A DNA stretch of 64,000 nt from Laedolimicola ammoniilytica (GTDB lineage Bacteria; Bacillota; Clostridia; Lachnospirales; Lachnospiraceae), in assembly GCF_025567165.1 (NCBI RefSeq), contig NZ_JAOQKC010000016.1:1-64000 (forward strand). The letters run 5' to 3'. A program made the position numbers and the translations under genes. The notes under the pieces are model-generated. The model worked only from the letters and a program-made list of their open reading frames with translations. It was not told the origin of the DNA and ran no database searches. Below, in pieces: positions 17,798 to 25,997 of the stretch; positions within the stretch are counted from its first letter, which is position 1, and each line of letters begins with the position of its first letter.

Positions 17798-19081
17798 ATG
17801 TTAAAGAAAGAACTGGAGGAGAGCTACATACGTATACTGCAGAGAGAACTGGTGCCTGCATTGGGATGTACAGAACCTATTGCGCTTGCTTATGCAGCGG
17901 CAAAGGCCTGCAAAGTACTGGGACAGTTCCCGGAAAAAATGATTGTGTATTGCAGCGGTAATGTAATAAAAAATGTGAAAGCAGTAACGGTACCGAATTC
18001 AGGCGGAATGCGTGGAGTAGACGCAGCCTGTGTACTTGGGGCAGTAGGCGGAAATGCAGACAGAGAGTTAGAGGTTTTAGAGGATATCACAGAGGAAGAC
18101 ATAAAAAAGACAAGGAAGCTGTTAAAAACAGATTTCATTGAATGCAGGCTTCAGAAGGATGTGGAGAACTTATACATTGTAGCTGAGGTATATGCAAAAA
18201 ATCATTCGGCAAAAGTAAAAATAGTCAACCGGCATACGTTAATTACAGAGATTGTAAAAGATGAAAAAGTAATCTATCAGATAGATATGGCAGCTGAGAA
18301 CAGCAAGGAAGATTATGCAAAGCTGACGATTCGTGATATTTTGGAGTTTGCAAATACAGTAGCGACAGATAAACTGAAGAATGTTTTGGACAGACAGATA
18401 GAGATGAATCAGGCTGTTTCCAATGAGGGAATGAAGAATCCTTACGGTGCTGAAGTAGGAAGAACCTTAATGGAAAAAGCGGATTCAAGTGTACGGACCA
18501 GAGCCTGTGCCTATGCAGCTGCAGGATCTGATGCCAGAATGGGAGGCTGTTCTCTGCCAGTGGTGATTAATTCTGGAAGCGGTAATCAGGGAATGACAGT
18601 AAGTCTGCCAGTCATTGTATACGCAGAGTATCTTGGAAAGTCAAGAGAAGAATTATACAGAGCATTGATTGTAAGTAATCTGGTTGCAATTCATCAGAAG
18701 CATTATATAGGAAGCTTATCCGCGTTTTGCGGCGCAGTCATTGCAGCCAGCGGCGCGGGAGCGGCAATTACCTATATGATGGAGGGTTCTTATGAAGCAG
18801 TATCAAGAACCATTGTAAATACAGTTGCGAATGTCGGGGGCATTGTATGTGATGGAGCAAAAGCATCCTGCGCTGCTAAAATTGCCTCTGCAGTAGATGC
18901 GGCGATTTTAGCGCATAGCCTGAGTATGAAGGGACGTACGTTCCATGAAGGGGAAGGAATTATACAGGATACGGTAGAAGAAACGATACAGAGTGTCGGA
19001 TATGTGGGCCGAGTGGGAATGAAAGAAACAGATCACCAGATCCTGAAAATTATGTTGAATCAGGTTCAATTTGAAAAATAA
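17798..19081 (+). CDS. cyuA: L-cysteine desulfidase (CyuA/YhaM, UPF0597)
   Basis: 427 residues, the typical family length. The iron-sulfur enzyme breaks L-cysteine into pyruvate, ammonia and sulfide. Diagnostic segments are VPALGCTEPIALAYAAA (N-terminal Cys), NSGGMRGVDAA, SGSGNQGM and GGIVCDGAKASCAAKI, which supply the conserved cysteines. GAGGAGGG precedes the ATG. Immediately downstream lie the tail of an amidohydrolase, a GntR regulator and a broken permease, together a decayed catabolic locus. Serine dehydratase-like activity is an alternative, but the full-length match favours CyuA. Confidence 0.88.
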   Translation: MLKKELEESYIRILQRELVPALGCTEPIALAYAAAKACKVLGQFPEKMIVYCSGNVIKNVKAVTVPNSGGMRGVDAACVLGAVGGNADRELEVLEDITEEDIKKTRKLLKTDFIECRLQKDVENLYIVAEVYAKNHSAKVKIVNRHTLITEIVKDEKVIYQIDMAAENSKEDYAKLTIRDILEFANTVATDKLKNVLDRQIEMNQAVSNEGMKNPYGAEVGRTLMEKADSSVRTRACAYAAAGSDARMGGCSLPVVINSGSGNQGMTVSLPVIVYAEYLGKSREELYRALIVSNLVAIHQKHYIGSLSAFCGAVIAASGAGAAITYMMEGSYEAVSRTIVNTVANVGGIVCDGAKASCAAKIASAVDAAILAHSLSMKGRTFHEGEGIIQDTVEETIQSVGYVGRVGMKETDHQILKIMLNQVQFEK

Positions 19082-19084
19082 GAT

Positions 19085-19219
19085 ATGATTGGAGCATATA
19101 ATCCGGAAAAGGGCTGTACATATCCGCAGCACCATGAATGCTATCAGATAGATGAGAGTATTTTAAAGCGCGGCGTGGCCATGTATGTGCAAATGGCCGT
19201 AGATTTTTTGAAACAGTAG
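19085..19219 (+). pseudogene. M20-family amidohydrolase remnant (C-terminus only)
   Basis: 45 codons reading YNPEKGCTYPQHHECYQIDESILKRG and a helix ending FLKQ before TAG. This is the final block of M20 amidohydrolases (hippurate/aminoacyl hydrolases), which normally run to ~390 residues. The rest of the gene is absent, and cyuA ends 3 bases upstream. Probably a deletion joined cyuA to the tail of its neighbour. Confidence 0.65.
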
Positions 19220-19267
19220 ATTTTTAATCTTCCGTTTGCTATAATCAGATAGAAAAGGAGGCTGTTT

Positions 19268-19921
19268 ATGAAAAACGAAAAGAGCCTGAAGGACACAATC
19301 TATAACGCAATACTGGAAGATATATTTTCATTGGAATATAAACCTGGAGATATTTTAAATGAAAAGGCGCTGGTTGAAAAGTATGAGTGTAGTAAATCGC
19401 CAGTCAGGGAAGCACTTTTAGAGCTGTGCAAAGACAATGTGTTGCGCAATATTCCGAGATATGGATATGAAGTGGTAAAACTTACAATGGATGATGTGCG
19501 TGAAATGATAGAATTCCGCTATCTTCTGGAGGCGGGAATTCTTCGCAAGCAATATTCAGATCTGACGGAAGTTCATTTTTCTATTCTGGAAGATATAGAT
19601 AAGCAGTGCAGAAAAAAAGAAAATACAATGTGGGAGCATTGGAGCTTAAACACGGAATTCCATCTGAAGCTGGTTGGATTTGGAAGAAATAATTTTGCGA
19701 TGGAAGAATTGAAAAGGTGTATGGACAGATTAAAACGCGCATATACGAGATTTTGCTGGGAGCAATATGAGTTGGAATTGGAACTGGATACACGAAATCA
19801 TGCAATGATTATACAGGCATTACGCGAGCGTGATATAGAGAAAGCGGTACAATATCTTGCAAGGGATTTGAACGATTTTGGCGGGAAAAATTACAGGTTT
19901 ATAGAGGAAAAAAATATGTAA
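19268..19921 (+). CDS. GntR-family regulator (FCD/FadR type)
   Basis: 217 residues. The N-terminal winged helix (~10-75) shows YKPGDILNEKALVEKYECSKSPVREALLEL and NIPRYGYEVVKLT. The C-terminal helical FCD ligand domain contains EFRYLLEAGIL and HAMIIQALRERDIEKAV. AAAGGAGG precedes the ATG, and an extended -10 (TGCTATAAT, 19237-19245) lies upstream. It probably controls the cyuA/amidohydrolase/permease locus; the ligand is unknown. A long hairpin begins at its stop codon. Confidence 0.88.
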   Translation: MKNEKSLKDTIYNAILEDIFSLEYKPGDILNEKALVEKYECSKSPVREALLELCKDNVLRNIPRYGYEVVKLTMDDVREMIEFRYLLEAGILRKQYSDLTEVHFSILEDIDKQCRKKENTMWEHWSLNTEFHLKLVGFGRNNFAMEELKRCMDRLKRAYTRFCWEQYELELELDTRNHAMIIQALRERDIEKAVQYLARDLNDFGGKNYRFIEEKNM

Positions 19922-19962
19922 AAGACTGGCTGTTGAAGGCAACTTTAACAGCCAGTCTTTTA
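19921..19962 (+). terminator. terminator after gntR
   Basis: A perfect 14-bp stem, AAAGACTGGCTGTT (19921-19934) and AACAGCCAGTCTTT (19947-19960), with T residues in the descending arm. Confidence 0.85.
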
Positions 19963-19977
19963 AAAGGATAAAGAGAG

Positions 19978-20427
19978 ATGAAAAAAAGGATAACTGCGAT
20001 TCCGGGAAGCCTGATGCTGATTCCAATGGCGATATCTGCGCTCGTATGCACTTATTACCCATTTCTTAGCAGATTAAAGAGCCCGGCTTCAGAGAGTGTC
20101 GGCTGTTGAAGTGGCAGCATGTCTGAGTAGTATGAGCCCCGGTGTTTATATAGCGCTGATGAATGAAAAAGGCGATGATGTAGACAAAGCCGGTTATACA
20201 TTTATAAGTTTGGTATCATTGCCGTTTATCCCTGTTTGTTTTTTGAGTATTTCAGAAGGCAGTGGAATAGACTGGTGTCTGTCTCTGTCCCGGCAATTCT
20301 GGCGTCTGAACATATAGAATATCTGCCATATGTGGAAACTGCAACCGCTCAGATTGCGATGGTTGTATTATTAAGTACATTTATGACACCGGTATTCGTA
20401 AAAATATTGGACTCTAAAAAAGCATAA
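19978..20427 (+). pseudogene. 2-keto-3-deoxygluconate permease (KdgT) family, degraded
   Basis: Three pieces of one KdgT-like permease lie in different frames. The N-terminus from 19978 (ITAIPGSLMLIPMAISALVC) stops at about 20108. An internal part from ~20096 reads LSSMSPGVYIALMNEKGDD. The C-terminus up to 20427 reads YVETATAQIAMVVLL. About 450 bp remain of a gene normally near 1 kb, so there is a large internal deletion plus frameshifts. Together with the amidohydrolase stub it shows decay of the transport side of the cyuA locus. Confidence 0.75.
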
Positions 20428-20467
20428 GAAATTTATAACTGTTCACATATTTTTAAGATTTATTTTC

Positions 20468-20532
20468 TTGACAATCCATAACAATCGTAATAACATATAG
20501 GATACTATATAGGACACTATATAGTATCCTAT
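20468..20532 (+). promoter_or_regulatory. promoter with MarR-type operator
   Basis: TTGACA (20468-20473), 17-bp spacer, TAACAT (20491-20496). Overlapping the start region is a perfect 14-bp inverted repeat, ATAGGATACTATAT (20497-20510) and its complement (20519-20532), with an 8-base spacer. Its position just after the -10 fits autorepression by the MarR protein encoded next. Confidence 0.8.
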
Positions 20533-20568
20533 TTATTATGAAAAAATTCGCAGAAGGAGGATCAACCA

Positions 20569-21066
20569 ATGAGGAGGGGGCCCAGCCCAATCAGCAAGCG
20601 GATTCGGATTATCAACAACAAGTTCCGCAAGCTGTGGGATAAAAATCTTCTGAAATACAACCTGACCGGCGTGCAGATGGAAATACTCTGCTACCTGAAA
20701 TGCAATCCGGACAAGGAAATCCATCAGCGGGAGATCGAGTACTGGTTCCAGTTGAAAAACCCGACGGTGACCGGTATCCTGAACCGGCTGGAGGAAAAAG
20801 GCTATATCACCAGGCGGCGCAATCCGGCTGACGGCAGATACCGGATCATTGAAGTGACGGAAAAAGGCAATCAGGTCATGGAGGATATGGGAGAGGGAGC
20901 CAGAAATCTGGACGAACGAATCTACGCCTGTATGACGGACGAGGAACAGGCAAAGCTTCTGGAGCTTCTGGATCGGATTTTGGCGACTATGACGGAAAAT
21001 GATGGAACAGAAGAACAGTTAGAGCAGCATAGAGAAAGAATCACACAAGGAGGACACACATGCTGA
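20569..21066 (+). CDS. MarR-family transcriptional regulator
   Basis: 165 residues. The winged helix spans ~35-105 (LTGVQMEILCYLKCNPDKEIHQREIE, NPTVTGILNRLEEKGYITRRRNPADGRYRIIEVTEKG). GAAGGAGG precedes the ATG. It overlaps the following ABC gene by 7 bases and forms one operon with the two half-transporters, the common arrangement for drug-responsive MarR repressors of multidrug ABC exporters. A long palindrome at its promoter is the likely operator. Confidence 0.92.
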   Translation: MRRGPSPISKRIRIINNKFRKLWDKNLLKYNLTGVQMEILCYLKCNPDKEIHQREIEYWFQLKNPTVTGILNRLEEKGYITRRRNPADGRYRIIEVTEKGNQVMEDMGEGARNLDERIYACMTDEEQAKLLELLDRILATMTENDGTEEQLEQHRERITQGGHTC

Positions 21067-22805
21067 AGACATTAAAGGCCTATATAGGCGAGTACAAAAA
21101 GACGGCCATCTCAGCGCCGATTTTTATTGTCTTCGAGGTTATCTTTGAGATGATCATTCCGCTTCTGATGGCGGCTATCATCGACAACGGACTTGAGACA
21201 GGCAACATGAAATATGTAATCACGATGGGACTGGTGATGCTTCTGGTATCCTTTGCGTCCCTGTTCTGTGGATCCATGGCGGCGAAGCAGGCGGCCATCG
21301 CGTCTACCGGATTTGCGAAAAATGTAAGAGAGGGAATGTACAATCATATCCAGGAATTTTCCTTCTCCAATATCGACCATTTCTCTACCGCGGGACTGGT
21401 TACGCGTCTGACCACCGATGTAACGAATGTACAGAACGCGTTCCAGATGATGATGCGTATGCTGATGCGCGCGCCGGTCATGCTGGTTACGGCCATGACG
21501 ATGACCTTTATCATCAACGCCAGACTGTCCTGTGTATATCTGGTGGCGCTGGTATTCTTAGGAATCGTCATTGCCTTCCTGATGGGCCGCGTAGGAAAAT
21601 ATTTCCGTGAAATGTTCGACAAATACGACGCCCTGAACGCGGATATCCAGGAAAATCTGACCGGTATTCGGGTAGTCAAGGCGTACGTGCGTGAGGAGCA
21701 TGAGAAGCAGAAGTTCGGCAAGGCCTCCGAGGCCGTATACCGCTGCGCGGTTCGGGCCCAGAAGCTGATGGTCAGCATGATGCCCACCATGCAGTTTACG
21801 GTTTACGCCTGTATCATCGCGGTGTCCTGGCTGGGCGCCAGAACCATCGTGGCGGGCAATATGACCACTGGCCAGCTGATGAGTCTCTTTACTTATACGA
21901 TGAATATCATGATGAGCCTGATGTTCATCGCCATGGTAGCCGTTATGCTGACCATGGCTAAATCCTCCGCAGAGCGTATCTGCGAGGTCTTAAATGAAAA
22001 GAGCAGCCTGACCAATAAGGAGCAGGCCGTCACAGAGGTTCCCGATGGCTCCATTACCTTTGACAACGTATCCTTCAGCTACCGGAACGACGAGGGGAAC
22101 CTGAATCTGGATCATATCAATCTGGAAATCAAATCCGGCGAGACCGTAGGGATCCTGGGCGGCACCGGAAGCGCCAAGTCTACGCTGGTACAGCTGATCC
22201 CAAGATTGTATGACGTAACAGGAGGAAGCGTCCGGGTAGGCGGCATCGACGTCCGGGATTATGACCTGGATTCCCTCCGGAATCAGGTGTCCATGGTGCT
22301 TCAGAAGAATGTGCTGTTTTCCGGCACCATCAAGGAAAACCTGCGCTGGGGCGATAAGGACGCCAGCGATGAGGAGCTGATCCGTGTCTGTAAGCTGGCC
22401 TGCGCCGATGAATTTATCCAGCGCTTCCCGGAGCAGTATGACACCTGGATTGAGCAGGGCGGCAGCAATGTGTCCGGCGGACAGAAACAGCGTCTCTGTA
22501 TCGCCAGAGCCCTGTTAAAGAAGCCGAGAATCCTGATTCTGGACGATTCCACCAGCGCGGTGGATACCCATACGGATGCCATGATCCGGAAGGCCTTCCG
22601 GGAGGAGATTCCCGATACCACCAAGATCATCATTGCCCAGCGTATCTCTTCCGTACAGGATTCGGATAAGATTATCGTGCTGGACGACGGTGCGGTTAGC
22701 GGTGTCGGAACCCATGCGGAATTATTGAAAAATAACGCAATCTACCGGGAAGTATACGAATCCCAGCAGAAGCCCACAGACAGCGAAGGAGGTGACGCAG
22801 AATGA
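21060..22805 (+). CDS. ABC exporter half-transporter (degenerate NBD)
   Basis: 581 residues. Six membrane helices (~15-300) are followed by an ABC domain. Walker A is GGTGSAKST, with Ala in place of the usual Gly before Lys. The signature is intact (VSGGQKQRLCIARALL), but Walker B is ILILDDSTSAVD, with Asp replacing the catalytic Glu. That pattern marks the non-catalytic side of heterodimeric exporters (BmrC/BmrD type). Its partner starts within its stop codon. Likely multidrug or peptide export; substrate unknown. Confidence 0.9.
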   Translation: MLKTLKAYIGEYKKTAISAPIFIVFEVIFEMIIPLLMAAIIDNGLETGNMKYVITMGLVMLLVSFASLFCGSMAAKQAAIASTGFAKNVREGMYNHIQEFSFSNIDHFSTAGLVTRLTTDVTNVQNAFQMMMRMLMRAPVMLVTAMTMTFIINARLSCVYLVALVFLGIVIAFLMGRVGKYFREMFDKYDALNADIQENLTGIRVVKAYVREEHEKQKFGKASEAVYRCAVRAQKLMVSMMPTMQFTVYACIIAVSWLGARTIVAGNMTTGQLMSLFTYTMNIMMSLMFIAMVAVMLTMAKSSAERICEVLNEKSSLTNKEQAVTEVPDGSITFDNVSFSYRNDEGNLNLDHINLEIKSGETVGILGGTGSAKSTLVQLIPRLYDVTGGSVRVGGIDVRDYDLDSLRNQVSMVLQKNVLFSGTIKENLRWGDKDASDEELIRVCKLACADEFIQRFPEQYDTWIEQGGSNVSGGQKQRLCIARALLKKPRILILDDSTSAVDTHTDAMIRKAFREEIPDTTKIIIAQRISSVQDSDKIIVLDDGAVSGVGTHAELLKNNAIYREVYESQQKPTDSEGGDAE

Positions 22806-24721
22806 GCAACAGCAAAAGACCTGGAGGTCCCGGAGGACCCAGAGGCATGAGAAAAGGCCCCAAGGCGAAAAACCCCATGAAGACGCTGAAGCGGATCTTC
22901 GCGATCATCGTAAAGGGTTATCCGATTCAGTGCGTACTGGTTATCATCGGTATCGTAGTCGGAGTACTGGCCAACGTATACGGCAGCTTATTTCTGCAGT
23001 CTCTGATCGATGACTATATCACACCCCTGGTGGGAAGCTCCGCACCGGATTTCACGCCGCTTTTGAAGGCACTGGCCACCATGGCAGTGATTTATCTGGT
23101 GGGCGTAGTCTCCAACTATCTGTACAACCGCCTGATGATTTACATTTCCGAGGGCAGCCTGAAAAAAGTAAGGGACGGACTGTTCGACCACATGGAGACC
23201 CTGACGATCCCGTATTTTGACACCCATACCCACGGAGACCTGATGAGTATCTACACCAATGATACAGATACCCTGCGCCAGATGATCAGCCAGAGTATCC
23301 CGCAGCTGCTGTCCTCCGCCATTACCATCGTCAGCGTATTCGCGTCCATGGTATACTTAAGCCCGATTCTGACCCTGATGATCATTGCCATGGTATTCGT
23401 CATGACAAATGTCATCAAGAAAATCGGCGGCCAGTCTGGCCGGTACTTTATGGCGCAGCAGCAGGATCTGGGTAAAGTCAACGGCTACATCGAGGAAATG
23501 ATGGACGGCCAGAAGGTGGTAAAGGTCTTCTGCCATGAAGAAGAAGCGAAAGAAAAATTCAAGGAGCTGAACGACAAGCTCTTCGACAGCGCCAGCAACG
23601 CGAACATCTACGCCAACGTGCTGATGCCGGTAATGGGAAATATTGGAAATATCAATTATGTACTGACCACCATCGTAGGCTCTCTGCTGGCTATCGGCGG
23701 GATCGGCGGCCTGACTCTGGGCGGTCTTGCCTCCTTCCTGCAGCTGACAAGAAGCTTCAATCAGCCGATTGCGCAGATTGCCCAGCAGTTCAACTCTATC
23801 ATTATGGCCCTGGCAGGCGCGGAGCGAATCTTCAACCTGATGGATGAGCCCTCTGAGCAGGACGGCGGTTATGTAACCCTGGTCAATGCCCGCTATGAGG
23901 GTGACAAGCTGGTGGAGGTGCCGGAGCGTACCGGTATCTGGGCCTGGAAGCATCCCCATCATGACGGTACCATCACATACACGGAGCTGAAGGGCGACGT
24001 AGTCATGGACGGGGTAGACTTCGGTTATACACCGGAAAAAACCGTACTTCACGACATTAAGCTCTACGCGAAGCCCGGACAGAAGGTGGCCTTTGTAGGC
24101 GCTACCGGAGCCGGAAAAACGACCATTACCAACCTGATTAACCGGTTTTACGATATTCAGGACGGAAAGATCCGTTACGACGGTATCAACATCAATAAGA
24201 TTAAGAAGCAGGATCTGCGCCGTTCCCTGGGTATGGTACTTCAGGACAGCCATCTGTTCACCGGCACCGTAGCCGACAATATCCGGTACGGCAAGCTGGA
24301 CGCCACCGACAGCGAGGTCAAGGGCGCAGCCATGCTGGCAGGAGCAGACAGCTTTATCAGGCACCTGCCCCAGGGCTATGATACCATGCTTACCGGAGAC
24401 GGCGGCAACCTGTCCCAGGGACAGCGTCAGCTTCTGACGATAGCCCGGGCAGCCATTGCAGATCCGCCTGTTCTGATTCTGGATGAGGCGACCTCCAGTA
24501 TCGATACCCGTACAGAGGCCATCGTACAGCGGGGTATGGACAGCCTGATGGAGGGCCGTACCGTATTTGTTATTGCCCACCGTCTGTCTACGGTCCAGAA
24601 TTCAGATGTCATCATGGTGCTGGATCAGGGCCGAATTATCGAGCGGGGCAGCCACGAGGAGCTGATTGCCCAGAAGGGTAAATATTATCAGCTCTATACC
24701 GGAGCCTTTGAACTCTCATAA
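22802..24721 (+). CDS. ABC exporter half-transporter (catalytic NBD)
   Basis: 639 residues. A Gly/Pro/Lys-rich N-terminal tail (~1-25) precedes six membrane helices (~35-330). The ABC domain is consensus: Walker A GATGAGKTT, signature LSQGQRQLLTIARA, Walker B VLILDEATSSID with the catalytic Glu, and H-loop IAHRLST. About 40 extra residues before the NBD (GIWAWKHPHHDGT) are an insertion typical of these Firmicute pairs. ATGA overlap with the previous gene shows coupling. It supplies the hydrolytic sites of the heterodimer. Confidence 0.92.
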   Translation: MSNSKRPGGPGGPRGMRKGPKAKNPMKTLKRIFAIIVKGYPIQCVLVIIGIVVGVLANVYGSLFLQSLIDDYITPLVGSSAPDFTPLLKALATMAVIYLVGVVSNYLYNRLMIYISEGSLKKVRDGLFDHMETLTIPYFDTHTHGDLMSIYTNDTDTLRQMISQSIPQLLSSAITIVSVFASMVYLSPILTLMIIAMVFVMTNVIKKIGGQSGRYFMAQQQDLGKVNGYIEEMMDGQKVVKVFCHEEEAKEKFKELNDKLFDSASNANIYANVLMPVMGNIGNINYVLTTIVGSLLAIGGIGGLTLGGLASFLQLTRSFNQPIAQIAQQFNSIIMALAGAERIFNLMDEPSEQDGGYVTLVNARYEGDKLVEVPERTGIWAWKHPHHDGTITYTELKGDVVMDGVDFGYTPEKTVLHDIKLYAKPGQKVAFVGATGAGKTTITNLINRFYDIQDGKIRYDGININKIKKQDLRRSLGMVLQDSHLFTGTVADNIRYGKLDATDSEVKGAAMLAGADSFIRHLPQGYDTMLTGDGGNLSQGQRQLLTIARAAIADPPVLILDEATSSIDTRTEAIVQRGMDSLMEGRTVFVIAHRLSTVQNSDVIMVLDQGRIIERGSHEELIAQKGKYYQLYTGAFELS

Positions 24722-24739
24722 CCTTAATCTCGAAAACCA

Positions 24740-24878
24740 GCTCTGTGGGGTTCGAAAAATCAGGGTGTCCGGCTTTTCGCGGATTGTGTGTGTCTGGGGC
24801 GAACAGGCTTGCCTGTCCGTTCCAGACATACATTGTCTGTGAAACGTCCGAACACACGATTTTTGAACCTCGCAGAGC
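24740..24878. repeat. long imperfect palindrome
   Basis: The ends GCTCTGTGGGGTTCGAAAA (24740 on) and the complement of its partner ending at 24878 pair over about 21 bp with few mismatches. Inside, GTCTGG..CG.ACAGGC pairs with GCCTGTCCG..CCAGAC. The whole region can fold into one long hairpin. It lies between the ABC operon and the next gene and has no coding function that I can support. Confidence 0.55.
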
Positions 24879-24900
24879 GTCCGTCTTAAAAGGAGCTTTT

Positions 24901-25296
24901 ATGCGAGAAAAATTTCAACATTTTATGCAGGGACGCTACGGCGCCGACCAGCTGTCCCGGTTTCTGACTGCCATCGGCCTGGTTCTGATTATTCTGAACC
25001 TGTTTGTCCACAGCAATGCGATCGTCTATCTGGTAATGGCTCTGCTTGTTTACTGCTATTACCGGATGTTTTCCAGGGATTATAACCGCCGTTACGCGGA
25101 AAATCAGAAATTCCTGACCTGGCAGAACAAAATAAAATACAAAGTAAATAACTGGAAAAGAAACCTGGCCGACCGAAAAACCCACCATATCTACAAGTGT
25201 CCCAGCTGTGGTCAAAAGATCCGTGTCCCCAAGGGCAAAGGCAAAATCATCGTAACCTGCCCCAAATGCCGGACGGAATTTCAGAAAAAAAGCTAA
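24901..25296 (+). CDS. small membrane protein with C-terminal zinc ribbon
   Basis: 131 residues. Two adjacent hydrophobic segments (~20-36 and 40-55, LTAIGLVLIILNLFVH / AIVYLVMALLVYCYY) are followed by a basic linker. The C-terminal zinc ribbon CPSCGQKIRVPKGKGKIIV then CPKC has four cysteines. AAAAGGAG lies 6 bases ahead of the ATG; the frame is open further upstream, but that part is the palindrome. Conserved as a hypothetical protein in Lachnospiraceae as far as I recall; the function is unknown. Confidence 0.75.
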   Translation: MREKFQHFMQGRYGADQLSRFLTAIGLVLIILNLFVHSNAIVYLVMALLVYCYYRMFSRDYNRRYAENQKFLTWQNKIKYKVNNWKRNLADRKTHHIYKCPSCGQKIRVPKGKGKIIVTCPKCRTEFQKKS

Positions 25297-25301
25297 AACC
25301 C

Positions 25302-25343
25302 AAAAAGCAATGCAGTCTGTAAAAAGATTACATTGCTTTTTTA
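25302..25343 (+). terminator. terminator hairpin
   Basis: AAAAAGCAATG (25302-25312) pairs with CATTGCTTTTT (25331-25341), T-run in the descending arm. Confidence 0.85.
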
Positions 25344-25456
25344 ATAGAACAAAGTGGAAAAATAACATTTCCCTGTGTATAAAAAAATCAGGAACCGCTC
25401 ATAATGTGGATAGAAACGGATACCGTCCAGCGACGGCAGAAAGGAGATTCTATATT

Positions 25457-25795
25457 ATGAAGAGGTTCAGAAAATACACAGCAGGACTGTTGCTGCTTGT
25501 ACTGGTCCTGGGCGTAAGCGCCTGTGGCAATTCCGACAACAACGGAGGCACCAACAAGCCGAACACCGAAAACAACGGAACAACCAATGATGGAGCCAAT
25601 ACGAACGGCACTACGAACAATGGCAACATCGTAGACGACGCCGTAGACGGCGCAGGAGACGCAGTGGAAGACGTAGGCGACGGCATCATGAACGGTGTGG
25701 ACGACGTGGTAGACGGCACAGAAAATGTGGTGGACGATATGACGAATGGGACAACGAACACCAATAACGGCACCACAAACCAGACCACTCGTTAA
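25457..25795 (+). CDS. low-complexity lipoprotein
   Basis: 112 residues. Signal peptide with lipobox (LLLLVLVLGVSAC, Cys ~23), then a Gly/Asn/Thr/Asp-rich low-complexity chain with GTTN-like repeats and a central acidic VDDAVDGAGDAVEDVGDG stretch. AAAGGAGATTC precedes the ATG. No enzymatic domain. Probably a surface-exposed spacer-type lipoprotein; the repeats may vary between strains. Confidence 0.7.
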   Translation: MKRFRKYTAGLLLLVLVLGVSACGNSDNNGGTNKPNTENNGTTNDGANTNGTTNNGNIVDDAVDGAGDAVEDVGDGIMNGVDDVVDGTENVVDDMTNGTTNTNNGTTNQTTR

Positions 25796-25819
25796 GCCTG
25801 AAAAGAAAGCAAAAAGCAA

Positions 25820-25856
25820 TGCCCTGCAGATCGAGATGGATTTGCAGGGCAATTTT
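25820..25856 (+). terminator. terminator hairpin
   Basis: TGCCCTGCA (25820-25828) and TGCAGGGCA (25843-25851) flank a 14-base loop, followed by ATTTTA. Confidence 0.75.
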
Positions 25857-25901
25857 ATGGGAAAACCCGGTCTGACGGTGAGATTCTTTAAGATTCCTGT
25901 C

Positions 25902-25930
25902 TTGCAGACCAGGCCAAAATGCGCTATACT
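25902..25930 (+). promoter_or_regulatory. promoter of asnS
   Basis: TTGCAG (25902-25907), 17-bp spacer, TATACT (25925-25930). Confidence 0.75.
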
Positions 25931-25997
25931 ATAAGCTAAATCGGCGCGCGGGAAAGGCGCCGGAAGCAAGAGAAAGAAAAGGATAGGGATAAAGAAC

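Noticed and set aside
24745..24900. N-terminal extension of the zinc-ribbon membrane protein
   Set aside because: It lies in the long palindrome; AAAAGGAG before the ATG at 24901 decides the start.
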